This document shows positions 45,903 through 54,182 of a stretch of 64,000 nt of DNA, in pieces. Both the position numbers and the translations under genes were made by a program. Position 1 is the stretch's first letter. Each line of letters begins with the position of its first letter. The stretch is taken from contig NZ_JBNGOZ010000017.1 of assembly GCF_050589825.1 (NCBI RefSeq), forward strand, positions 1 to 64,000, read 5' to 3'. This stretch comes from Carboxylicivirga longa (GTDB lineage Bacteria > Bacteroidota > Bacteroidia > Bacteroidales > Marinilabiliaceae). The notes beneath the pieces are model-generated. The model ran no database searches. It saw only the letters and a list, made by a program, of their open reading frames with translations, and was not told the DNA's origin.

Positions 45903-48900
45903 ATGTATTCAATAAAACTAGCTCTACACATTAGCTTATTATTTGTATTTATTACTTCATGCCAAACCAATACTAATTATAATACGGTTGATTGGGAGGA
46001 GATAAATCCTGTTGATTGGGAAAATCCCTTGATTAGCGAGGTAAACAGAGAAGCCCCGAGGGCGCATTTTATACCTTTTGCTTCAATAGAAGAAATCGAT
46101 CGTGGTAATAAATGGGCATCATCCTATTTAAAATCCTTAAACGGAAATTGGTTGTTTCATCTAGCCAAGAACCCTGCGGAACGTCCCTACTATTTTTTTA
46201 AAGACGATTTTGATTGTAGTGAGTGGAAGGTAATTAAGGTGCCGGCAAACTGGGAGATACAAGGATATGAGTACCCCATCTACACAAACATTAAATATCC
46301 CCATGAAAACACCCCGCCAGTAATCCAGAAACATTATAATCCTGTAGGTTCATATAAAAGAACTTTTAATATACCGCCAGATTGGACAGACAAGGAAGTA
46401 TTCTTGCACTTTGGAGCTGCCGGATCAGCTGTTAATGTTTGGGTTAACGAACAAAAAGTGGGCTATTTCGAAGATTCAAAAACGCCATCTGAATTTAATA
46501 TTTCGAAATACCTCAAGCCAGAGGAAAACTCCCTTTCGGTTGAAATATTCAAATGGAGCAACGGCTCGTACCTTGAGGACCAAGACTTCTGGCGAATGGC
46601 AGGTATAACCAGAGATGTTTACCTAATAGCTCGCAACAAACAATATATTAGGGATTTTAAAATCACCTCTGACCTTGATAATAGTTATTCAACTGGTTTT
46701 TTTAATTTGTCTGTTGAAGTTGTCGGTAAAGCAAATTCAATTATCGAAGCTCGTCTGATGGAAGGAAATTCTTTAGTTAAAAAATTCGAATCAATGTGCA
46801 CGAGCGGAAATACTACATTTAATGCCCAAATAACGAATGTCAAAAAATGGACGGCTGAAACACCAAATTTATATGAACTAATCATCAGCCTTAAAGATAC
46901 AAGCAATAAGGTTCTTGAAATCCTTCGTCAGGATGTTGGTTTCAGGCGCATTGAAATCAAAAATGCGAATCTACTGGTAAATGGCCAATATGTATATATC
47001 AAAGGTGTAAACCTTCATGAACATCACGATGTAAATGGGCACGTTGTTGATGAGGAAACTATGTTGAAAGACATCCGCTTAATGAAGAGTCATAATATAA
47101 ATGCAGTCCGCACATCCCACTATCCCCAACCTGAGCGTTGGTATGAACTATGTAATCGGTATGGTTTATACCTGATTGATGAAGCAAATATTGAATCGCA
47201 CGGAATGGGAGCCACGCACCAAGGCGATTTTAATAAAGAGAAACACATCGCCTACCTTCCCGAATGGGCAGACGCGCACATGTACCGCATCAATAATATG
47301 TACGAACGTGACAAAAACCAACCTTCGGTTATTATTTGGTCAATGGGTAACGAATGTGGGAACGGAAAGGTTTTTTTCGATGCCTACGATATGTTGAAAC
47401 AAAAAGATTCTTGCCGATTAGTACAATTTGAGCAAGCCGAATCGACAGAAAACACTGACATTTACTGTCCTATGTACCCAAAACTTGAACACATGGAGAG
47501 TTATGCCCGGAAAGGGAATCTTCAACCATTTATACCATGTGAGTATGCTCATGCCATGGGCAATAGTTTAGGAAATCTCCAAGATTATTGGGATTTAATA
47601 GAATCCGAATCCATTCTCCAGGGAGGGTTTATCTGGGACTGGGTAGACCAAGGCTTACTAACAACAAATGAGGACGGGGAAAAATATTGGGCTTATGGCG
47701 GTGATTTTGGCCCCGATACTGTGCCAAGTGATGGAAATTTCTGTATTAACGGACTGGTCAATCCCGACAGAGGAATTAAACCCCATCTTTTGGAATTAAA
47801 AAAAGTTTATCAATACATCAAATTCAAGCCTGTAGATATCAAAGCTGGAAAAATAAGGATAGAAAACAATTATGCGTTCATAAACACCAAAAAATTCAGG
47901 TTCAGGTATGAATTAAAAGCTAACGGTGAGCTTTTAAAGACTGGCGAAATAAAGGGCTTGAACCTAAATCCAGGCGAGTCAAAAGAAATCGAAATTGATG
48001 TAAATAATGAACTGCTTGAGGGTTATGAATACTTTTTAAATATTTATGCCGAGCTAAAAGCCAAAGAATGGCTGGTCGATGCCGGAACTGTACTAGCGAA
48101 AGAACAATTCAAGATTGGAGGAAAACAGCATTTAAAAAAAAGATTCAGTAGTGCCATTAAACGAAAAACATCAGACAAAAAAGTCTACTTCTTCGGTGAT
48201 GGGTTCACCATCACTTTTGATACCCTGAAAGGTGTGCTTTCGTCTTTTACGTATGAAAACACAGAACTAATCAATGAAGGACCGGTTCCCAATTTCTACC
48301 GCGCACCAACCGACAATGATTTTGGTAACAATATGGATAAACGCTGTGAAGTTTGGCGAGATGCAGGACGTAATCGACAAATAACATCCTTTGACATAAA
48401 AGACGCAGGAATATCATTCCGATTTAATTTAAAGGATGGCGAGCAACAATTAGGAAGCTATCAGACAGACTACACAATAAGGAACGACGGCTCAATAGAA
48501 ATATTCAACACATTTACTATGGTCGACGACAATCTTCCGGAAATACCTAAAATGGGGATGAACATCGTTGTACCTCGGGAATTTGAACAAATAAGTTGGT
48601 TTGGTCGGGGGCCTCATGAATCGTATTGGGATAGGAAAACCAGTGCCTTTGTAGACTTATATTCAGGTACCGTTTCTGAACAATATTGGGCGTATATACG
48701 CCCTCAGGAAAATGGAAACAAAACAGATGTACGTTGGATGTCACTATTAAATAAACAAGGTAAAGGCCTAAAGTTTGTCGCGAACGAATTATTAAATATT
48801 TCTGTGCATCACAATACACAGGAAGACTTTGAGTCTCCAGGTCGCACCGATGGTCGTCAGATTGATGGAATGCCCGTTTTAAACAGGCACACAACCGATG

Positions 48901-49049
48901 TCAAACCACGCAATCTCACATCGGTTAATATCGATTACAAACAAATGGGCGTTGGTGGAGATAATAGTTGGGGAGCAAGAACTCATGAGCAATATAGGTT
49001 AAGAGGAAAAAAGTTTTCATATGGATTTACAATCATCCCTATTCAATAA
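45903..49049 (+). CDS. GH2 beta-galactosidase-like enzyme (LacZ type), lipoprotein
   Basis: Large retaining exo-beta-glycosidase of 1048 residues. The start at 45903 (MYSIKLALHISLLFVF) gives a lipobox FITSC; the longer frame overlaps the terminator. Domains in order are sugar-binding (VPANWEIQGYEYPIYTNI), immunoglobulin-like, TIM barrel with acid/base Glu484 in WSMGNECGNG and nucleophile Glu547 in PFIPCEYAHAMGNSLGN, and a small C-terminal beta-galactosidase domain (PNFYRAPTDNDFGNNMD ... FSYGFTIIP). The five-domain LacZ layout supports beta-galactosidase activity, acting on the periplasmic or surface side. Last gene of the plus arm. Confidence 0.92.
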   Translation: MYSIKLALHISLLFVFITSCQTNTNYNTVDWEEINPVDWENPLISEVNREAPRAHFIPFASIEEIDRGNKWASSYLKSLNGNWLFHLAKNPAERPYYFFKDDFDCSEWKVIKVPANWEIQGYEYPIYTNIKYPHENTPPVIQKHYNPVGSYKRTFNIPPDWTDKEVFLHFGAAGSAVNVWVNEQKVGYFEDSKTPSEFNISKYLKPEENSLSVEIFKWSNGSYLEDQDFWRMAGITRDVYLIARNKQYIRDFKITSDLDNSYSTGFFNLSVEVVGKANSIIEARLMEGNSLVKKFESMCTSGNTTFNAQITNVKKWTAETPNLYELIISLKDTSNKVLEILRQDVGFRRIEIKNANLLVNGQYVYIKGVNLHEHHDVNGHVVDEETMLKDIRLMKSHNINAVRTSHYPQPERWYELCNRYGLYLIDEANIESHGMGATHQGDFNKEKHIAYLPEWADAHMYRINNMYERDKNQPSVIIWSMGNECGNGKVFFDAYDMLKQKDSCRLVQFEQAESTENTDIYCPMYPKLEHMESYARKGNLQPFIPCEYAHAMGNSLGNLQDYWDLIESESILQGGFIWDWVDQGLLTTNEDGEKYWAYGGDFGPDTVPSDGNFCINGLVNPDRGIKPHLLELKKVYQYIKFKPVDIKAGKIRIENNYAFINTKKFRFRYELKANGELLKTGEIKGLNLNPGESKEIEIDVNNELLEGYEYFLNIYAELKAKEWLVDAGTVLAKEQFKIGGKQHLKKRFSSAIKRKTSDKKVYFFGDGFTITFDTLKGVLSSFTYENTELINEGPVPNFYRAPTDNDFGNNMDKRCEVWRDAGRNRQITSFDIKDAGISFRFNLKDGEQQLGSYQTDYTIRNDGSIEIFNTFTMVDDNLPEIPKMGMNIVVPREFEQISWFGRGPHESYWDRKTSAFVDLYSGTVSEQYWAYIRPQENGNKTDVRWMSLLNKQGKGLKFVANELLNISVHHNTQEDFESPGRTDGRQIDGMPVLNRHTTDVKPRNLTSVNIDYKQMGVGGDNSWGARTHEQYRLRGKKFSYGFTIIPIQ

Positions 49050-49193
49050 AGGGGTGTTTGCATTCTATCATTGGCGGGTGCTTAAAAACAACCTGAATTC
49101 TATATAAAAACTTTTTTTCACCTAAAGCAAGGTGGTTATGTATTATCTGCAATTAAACTATAAATAATCGTTGAAATTATCCGTTTGAGATTA

Positions 49194-49447
49194 AAACGGA
49201 TAATAACAAGGCTTCATATTTCAATACTCATGCTTTGTAAAAGCGCAACTAATTTTGTAACTCTTTAATATTTGCACTGATTTCAAAACTTGGTTCTGAA
49301 GGGAATGTTATAAGAAGTTTTTTATTGGCAATTTCTAAGTCGTGTTTTTGAGTGACATCCTTAATTCGATTCCGTAATTAACAATCTCCACTCGTAATGT
49401 TGGATTAAACTTATTCGTTAAGTCAAGCTCTGATTTAAAACGGGTAT
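49194..49447 (-). pseudogene. Truncated, frameshifted copy of the Zn-ribbon coiled-coil gene
   Basis: About 250 bp clearly homologous to 50842-51093, the 3' end of the intact gene at 50839-51549. Shared stretches include GGATAATAACAAGGCTTCAT and TTGGTTCTGAAGGGAA. Small indels and a TAA in the reading frame (near 49375-49381) break translation, and the 5' two thirds are missing. The AbiF-like gene lies between this relic and the intact copy. The gap 49050-49193 shows nothing else. Confidence 0.8.
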
Positions 49448-49460
49448 GACCAAAAAAACA

Positions 49461-49483
49461 AAACCCGGAGCAAGTCCGGGTTT
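49461..49483 (-). terminator. Terminator downstream of the AbiF-like gene
   Basis: Perfect stem AAACCCGGA/TCCGGGTTT with a 5-nt loop. On the minus strand it is followed by TGTTTTTTT. It lies 90 bp after the AbiF-like stop and is also T-rich on the plus side, so it could serve both directions. Confidence 0.72.
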
Positions 49484-49572
49484 ATCTTATTTTTTTATAG
49501 TGCAGCATTACAGCTTGTGTAATGGGGCACTGTATGGTACAAATATACGATATCTATTTGTTTTTGACAAGA

Positions 49573-50442
49573 CTAAAATGAATAGCCTATTTTGTCTTCA
49601 ATGATGGACTTTAAAGATTGATTTGCTGCGCATTTATCGAATAGCATCTTGATTTCATTATCTAAGTCGGCTGCTCGATTACTAGATATTTGAGACAGAA
49701 TGTAATGTACGACCTTAATGGCAGAATCCAAAGAGTGTCGGTTGTTATTATTAAAAGTAATGGCCGGATGAGCTGAAATTCCTTTGGGCAATTGTAAATC
49801 AAAAAGAACGCCACCATGTGCACATATATTCCGAATATGAACAACTGTATTCATAAGGTTTTCGAACTTTTTAACGTTTCTTACATCATACAGACCAGCG
49901 ATACGTTCTTTTATTTCATTATTCTTTACGGATTTATAAATCTTAAGAATTGTACCAAAAGTAAAAAACTCTAATGTTTTCCATGCCGGTGCATATTTAT
50001 CATTGATGTTGTTGCGATGGTGTAGCTTAATGGTTTTGTTATTCTTAATAAATTCTTCATTATAGTGTTGGCTAATAGCTCCAATGAAGTCGTGAGTCAT
50101 TACTTCCGGGTCGATAAACCAGGTAGGAGATTTTTTGTATTTATTCGACACATAATAAACCACCTTGGTTCTAAAGTTAATTTCTATTCGATTTAAGAGC
50201 CTCATCAGGAGATTTCTCAAATCAACATCCAGATAATAAAGCGCTAATGCATCTGAGAATTTAGCTTCAGGTCTAAAGTTATGCTCACCATCAATTTCAA
50301 AAGGATTCCAATAAAAACCCAAGCGATAATAACCAATGTCAAGCAATACTTCTTTGATTTTTTCTTCGCCAAGGTCAAGGTTTAAACCTCTCTCTTTTAG
50401 TTTTCCTATCTGAACAGATGTATTTGTTGCTATAATGCCCAT
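49573..50442 (-). CDS. Abi_2/AbiF-family HEPN protein
   Basis: Protein of 289 residues of the Abi_2 (AbiD/AbiF) type, linked to abortive infection against phage. The N-terminal family signature is visible (IGKLKERGLNLD, LLDIGYYRLGFYWNPFE), as are DVDLRNLLMRLLNRIEINFRT and YAPAWKTLEFFTFGTIL. The motif HIRNICAHGG gives Arg204 and His209, an R-x4-H HEPN ribonuclease site, so it probably cleaves RNA. A second family-typical Arg/His pair was not identified. The 396-bp gap upstream holds a structured RNA candidate. As cargo of an integrated island it may defend the host or stabilise the element. Confidence 0.85.
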   Translation of the reverse strand: MGIIATNTSVQIGKLKERGLNLDLGEEKIKEVLLDIGYYRLGFYWNPFEIDGEHNFRPEAKFSDALALYYLDVDLRNLLMRLLNRIEINFRTKVVYYVSNKYKKSPTWFIDPEVMTHDFIGAISQHYNEEFIKNNKTIKLHHRNNINDKYAPAWKTLEFFTFGTILKIYKSVKNNEIKERIAGLYDVRNVKKFENLMNTVVHIRNICAHGGVLFDLQLPKGISAHPAITFNNNNRHSLDSAIKVVHYILSQISSNRAADLDNEIKMLFDKCAANQSLKSIIEDKIGYSF

Positions 50443-50838
50443 TTAACAAAGCTAGTCTTTTAAAATTGATTTAATGCTGAAAGATTCAATTTTCAACGTT
50501 GTAACGCTAAACTGTTGACTTTTTTGTTTGTCATACTGCAAAACAAAAAAAGCGATTATAGAAAAGTATCCTGACTTCCTATAGTCAGGGCTATCTATAA
50601 TCACCTTTGTAAATATAGAATTATTATAAAAATCTTATAAACTTCGCATTTTACAATATTAAGAAGCTGGTATTTTGCGCACAACTGCACGTTTTTACAG
50701 TAAAAAAGCGTATAAAAGTTTACTTTCAAGAGATCTTTTGTAGCGAAAATGATAATAATTGGCATATATATTAGCTATAAATGCACTTCTGCTTGCTTTT
50801 TTAAACGTATACTAAGCGTTAAAATTAACCGAATAAAG
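50443..50838. other. Gap between AbiF-like and Zn-ribbon genes
   Basis: Besides the RNA candidate it contains an 8-bp stem AAAATTGA/TCAATTTT (50462-50493), about 20 bp upstream of the AbiF-like start, which may affect its translation. The part 50620-50838 is AT-rich with nothing recognisable. Confidence 0.5.
50545..50604 (-). ncRNA. Candidate abiF-type structured RNA
   Basis: On the minus strand a 9-bp outer stem (50594-50602 with 50554-50562, TCTATAATC type) encloses a 6-bp CCTGAC/GTCAGG stem with an 8-nt loop. The loop (TATAGGAA) can pair with the TTTCTATA segment of the 3' side, so a pseudoknot is possible. It ends in GCTTTTTTTG, as a terminator. A -7-like TATATTTA (50617-50610) lies just upstream. 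The RNA is about 60 nt and precedes the AbiF-like gene by about 100 nt. Conserved abiF RNAs are known next to such genes; assignment here is by position and fold only. Confidence 0.55.
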
Positions 50839-51549
50839 CTATACGGATAATAACAAGGCTTCATATTTTAATACACGTGCTTCATAAAATCGCAACTGAT
50901 TATGTAACTCTTTAATCTTTGCGCTGATTTCTATGATTTGGTTCTGAAGGGAAGTTATTAGAAGTTGTTTATTGGCAATTTTCAAATCGTGTTTTTGAAT
51001 GACATCTTGAATTCTATTCCGGTAATCATCAATCTCTACTCGTAACGTTGGATTAAACTTATTTGCCAAGTCAAGCTCAGATTTTAAACGGTTATAAGCA
51101 AATTCGTTACCATTCTTCTTTTCCGTTAAATATGCGCTATTAAGAAAATTGTTATAAAGAACTAAATCCGATAAGCTCATAAGTTTCATCAATTTGGCTT
51201 TGTCACCACTTTCAATTGATAAAACTTCTTCTTCAATAATTAATATTTGCGCAGAATGCTTACTTCTATCAGCTTCCAACTGTTCTATTTGGGCATTAAT
51301 AGCTTCCAGCTTAGTTTCACACTCATTGCATTTTGCAATAAGATATTGTGTGTCTAATACTCCTTCAATAACAACATCATTTTCTTGTTGTTGCGCAATA
51401 TTATCTATTTGGGATAAGTCCATATTGCCGTTTTTGCGCTGTTTCTTCTTGTAGTTATAGGCAGCACGGCACTTATCGGAACAGCATACTGCATCCGAAC
51501 GTTTGGGAGTGAATGATTCTCCACAATTAAGGCATGTTTTGTTATTCAT
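50839..51549 (-). CDS. Zn-ribbon plus coiled-coil protein of the element core
   Basis: Protein of 236 residues with no assigned function. The N-terminus has a four-Cys zinc ribbon (CLNCGESF ... CCSDKCRAAYNYKK), typical of small DNA- or RNA-associated proteins. The rest (about 50-236) is strongly helical with long heptad-like stretches, so a coiled coil is likely (ECETKLEAINAQIEQLEAD; DLKIANKQLLITSLQNQII). It follows the Toprim gene by 10 bp as the last gene of the core operon. A truncated duplicate of its 3' end lies at 49194-49447. Confidence 0.7.
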   Translation of the reverse strand: MNNKTCLNCGESFTPKRSDAVCCSDKCRAAYNYKKKQRKNGNMDLSQIDNIAQQQENDVVIEGVLDTQYLIAKCNECETKLEAINAQIEQLEADRSKHSAQILIIEEEVLSIESGDKAKLMKLMSLSDLVLYNNFLNSAYLTEKKNGNEFAYNRLKSELDLANKFNPTLRVEIDDYRNRIQDVIQKHDLKIANKQLLITSLQNQIIEISAKIKELHNQLRFYEARVLKYEALLLSV

Positions 51550-51559
51550 GTTTAAATAT

Positions 51560-52576
51560 TTAATCGGTTATTACTAAATCAAATTTTTCGATGAGAAGAG
51601 TAAGGTTGGGATTTTTAGCAGTTAACGCATTTAATCGTTTTTGCTCTTCTGATATTGGCTCTGTTTCTTCTTGCCACTTGTGTCGAACAAGAAAATCAGC
51701 AAGGTCTAGCCCTTTTGTAATTTCTTCTTCACTGGCATGTTTTTGCAGTAAGTCAGATACTAAAAACTTTACGTTAATAGATTTCTCAATTTCGGCAGCT
51801 TTGATAGTCCAATCTTCAACTGCATTTAAGTCTGGGTAAAGAACAACGGTTTTGCCTTTGAGCACTTTACACCTTTCTGCGCTAAAGTTTTGCATTCCAC
51901 CGGTAGCTAACCATGTGAATTTAGGTAGGTAGGCACTTGCTATGATAGCGGTCTTTTCACTCTCAACAAGTGCAATGGGCTTGTTTTCTTTTAATAGATG
52001 CTCTCCAAACAGACACATCTTATAATTGAAGTCTTTAAGATTAAGCTCGGTATGAACCACCGAGAAATAGTTTTTGGGTTTTTTAGTGCGTTTGCCTGTT
52101 GTAGAATTATAAAGCATTATCTTTCCTGACCTTGCTCTTCCATTAATGTCGGTTTGCCAAAATACAGTTGCACCATTCCATTTTTTAGATGTTCCAACAA
52201 AATATTTGCTGACTAATTCAAGGACTTTTTTGTTTCCAAAAATGCTATTAAGAAAAGTCACAAAGTTATTATCGTCATATCGTTGCAAAGACGCCTTAAC
52301 TGTTTCTGAGGGAATGAATGATATTCTTTCTTCAATCTTTCTAGCTGAGGGGGTGTAGTTAATGTACTTAAGGTCAGAACAAGTTCTTTTGCTCTTGTAT
52401 GTATGGAGTTGAATTACTTCTCCGCAATGTTGACACGTGCCTAATCCAGTTTTCCAGTCAAGCATCATACACTTTTCCTTGCTTTTTTTACGATGTTCAG
52501 AGCATATAGGACAAGTGCTATACAGCCTACCTTCAGGAAGATTATATTGATTATATTTCTCTATTTCAAAGTTCAT
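51560..52576 (-). CDS. Toprim/CHC2-like primase protein of the element core
   Basis: Probable replication protein of about 338 residues. The start at 52576 (MNFEIEKYNQYNLPEG) is preferred; the longer frame begins inside the TGTAACA repeat array. The N-terminus has a zinc-finger-like pattern, CPICSEH ... CMMLD ... GTCQHCGEV, as in DNA primases. A Toprim-like part follows: IALVESEKTAIIAS gives the acidic Glu, and GKTVVLYPDLNAVEDW the second acidic motif. Residues about 70-140 are a linker domain. This matches the DUF6371-type primase-like proteins of Bacteroidota mobile elements; that family name is from memory. It probably acts with the upstream ATPase in element replication. Confidence 0.75.
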   Translation of the reverse strand: MNFEIEKYNQYNLPEGRLYSTCPICSEHRKKSKEKCMMLDWKTGLGTCQHCGEVIQLHTYKSKRTCSDLKYINYTPSARKIEERISFIPSETVKASLQRYDDNNFVTFLNSIFGNKKVLELVSKYFVGTSKKWNGATVFWQTDINGRARSGKIMLYNSTTGKRTKKPKNYFSVVHTELNLKDFNYKMCLFGEHLLKENKPIALVESEKTAIIASAYLPKFTWLATGGMQNFSAERCKVLKGKTVVLYPDLNAVEDWTIKAAEIEKSINVKFLVSDLLQKHASEEEITKGLDLADFLVRHKWQEETEPISEEQKRLNALTAKNPNLTLLIEKFDLVITD

Positions 52577-52591
52577 AACTGAGAGATATCG

Positions 52592-52643
52592 TGTAACAAT
52601 CTGTAACAAGTGTAACACTGTTACATCTGTTACACTTGTTACA
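52592..52643. repeat. Six-copy TGTAACA palindromic array (origin or operator candidate)
   Basis: Three TGTAACA heptamers (52592, 52602, 52611) followed by three inverted TGTTACA heptamers (52619, 52628, 52637), 1-3 bp apart. The inner ones form a 19-bp perfect inverted repeat (52598-52616 with 52629-52647). It overlaps the stop codon of the ATPase gene and precedes the Toprim gene. Iteron-like arrays of this kind serve as replication origins or autoregulatory sites. Confidence 0.75.
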
Positions 52644-53685
52644 GATTGTGCCTTTTTAATACTCTTCCAACTTGCATTGCATTAGTGCCAAGTTGCTCAG
52701 CAATCTTTCGATTACTTAAGCCTGAGTTTTCCTTTTTAAGTTGAAGTATGTTTTGTTCCAGTTCTGCTCTTTCTGACTTGTCAATCTGTTTAAGGTGTTC
52801 TATTTCAGAACCAAAATCGACAAAATGGAACTCCAAAAAGTTAGTTAGCTTATTAATTTCACAGATTATAATGTTTTCTGCATCATAGATTTGTTCAGAA
52901 TTACGTTGTTTAATTTGCTTGATGTAGCGCAAACTTTTGTCTTTATGACTTAACCCAATAGCAAAACTGCTATCTGTAAAATTTGATAGCATTTTACTTC
53001 CTTGGATGTCATTAACAGTTATTGGTTTCGATGAATCTCTTTTAGGTGTATGCGCTAACACTAAAATAGATAGGTCGTATTTTTTCTTAAGAGCCTTAAG
53101 GTGCTTCATTAGCGGTAAGGCATCCTTTGCTTTTTCATTGTCATTGCCCAAAAAAGTAATATTGTCAATGATTAAAATACGTGCCTCCGTTTTTAATATG
53201 GCTTTCTCTAATGATTCGTTTAAAAAGTTCTCAAACGATACATTATCCGGTAATTCCGCATCTGTATTTATCTCCACTCTCAGAAAGAGTTCGTTAAAAC
53301 GATAATGGTTTGTATAATTATCCGAATATCTTACTTCAAACTGCTTGTCTGATAGCTCAAAATCAAAGTATAAAACTTTTTGTTGCAAAGCTTCCAGCTT
53401 AAAACCTCTTATAGGCATGCCTTTTGAAATACTATTAGCAATTTGAACAGCTAAAATGCTTTTACCTAAGTTGGTGTCAGCAAACAATATGCACAATTCA
53501 CTTTCGTGCCAAAATTCAGAAAAAAGCATTTTAGGTATTGGCCTGTTCTTGGCTTCATCAATCCACTTATTGGCTGATTTTACAATGAATAGCCCCTGAA
53601 CTGCTTCTGCATCCTCAACTAGCTGTGATTGTTTTAATACATCTTGCTTTATAGCATCAAGGGATATTGAGTTGTTATCTTCCAT
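52639..53685 (-). CDS. RepA-like AAA ATPase with C-terminal HTH
   Basis: RecA-fold ATPase of about 348 residues, similar to hexameric RepA-type helicases of plasmids and mobile elements. The Walker A is FADTNLGKSILAVQ near residue 70 and the Walker B RILIIDNITFLG; VLAHTPKRD fits a sensor strand. The C-terminus has a helix-turn-helix (LSNRKIAEQLGTNAMQVGRVL), so it probably binds DNA, perhaps the TGTAACA array at its own 3' end. The ATG at 53685 has a strong GGGAGG ribosome-binding site 8 nt upstream, unusual here and decisive over the GTG at 53694. It overlaps the preceding gene by 11 bp. Confidence 0.82.
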   Translation of the reverse strand: MEDNNSISLDAIKQDVLKQSQLVEDAEAVQGLFIVKSANKWIDEAKNRPIPKMLFSEFWHESELCILFADTNLGKSILAVQIANSISKGMPIRGFKLEALQQKVLYFDFELSDKQFEVRYSDNYTNHYRFNELFLRVEINTDAELPDNVSFENFLNESLEKAILKTEARILIIDNITFLGNDNEKAKDALPLMKHLKALKKKYDLSILVLAHTPKRDSSKPITVNDIQGSKMLSNFTDSSFAIGLSHKDKSLRYIKQIKQRNSEQIYDAENIIICEINKLTNFLEFHFVDFGSEIEHLKQIDKSERAELEQNILQLKKENSGLSNRKIAEQLGTNAMQVGRVLKRHNL

Positions 53686-54076
53686 CCGAATCACCTCCCT
53701 TCCTGATGTTCAAATAGTCCAGTGCACTGTCTGCCAACTCATCATTTGTCTTAACCCTGCCTGAGTTGATATATTCAAGAAGTGCTTCTCGTGAAAAATA
53801 AAGACGTTTACCTTTCTTCATATGCGGCAATTCGCCCCGACTGACTTTTGAGTAGACAGTTGGTTTTTCTAAAAGGAGAACTTCGCAAGCTTCGTCAATA
53901 TTTAAAAGCTTGTCTTGAGGTTCGCACTTGCCAGTGTTTAATAATGGAGCTACTTGATTGGCAAGCTGGTTCGCTACTTGGTTGGCAATAGCTTTAGCAA
54001 TGTTATTGATAAAAACATTGGTAGCTTGATTAACGGTTTCGTTTGTTTCTTTTTGTTGTAACGTGGAATTATCCAT
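53675..54076 (-). CDS. Excisionase-like helix-turn-helix protein
   Basis: Small DNA-binding protein of about 133 residues. The start at 54076 (MDNSTLQQKE) is preferred over an in-frame codon 15 residues upstream. The N-terminal part has a helical repeat IANQVANQLANQV. The C-terminal part is a MerR/excisionase-type winged helix (LLNIDEACEVLLLEKPTVYS, then RGELPHMKKGKRLYFSREAL). Proteins of this kind direct excision or control the core operon. Its stop overlaps the ATPase start, so the two are translationally coupled. It probably works with the integrase two genes upstream. Confidence 0.8.
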   Translation of the reverse strand: MDNSTLQQKETNETVNQATNVFINNIAKAIANQVANQLANQVAPLLNTGKCEPQDKLLNIDEACEVLLLEKPTVYSKVSRGELPHMKKGKRLYFSREALLEYINSGRVKTNDELADSALDYLNIRKGGDSDGR

Positions 54077-54182
54077 AAGTCTGTTTTTAAAATTCGAAAC
54101 AAACTTATGGTTGGTTTGCACTGTGTATTGTGCTGTGTAAATACATGGATTTTTACATGTTGATAATGTGGTAGTTAAGATT

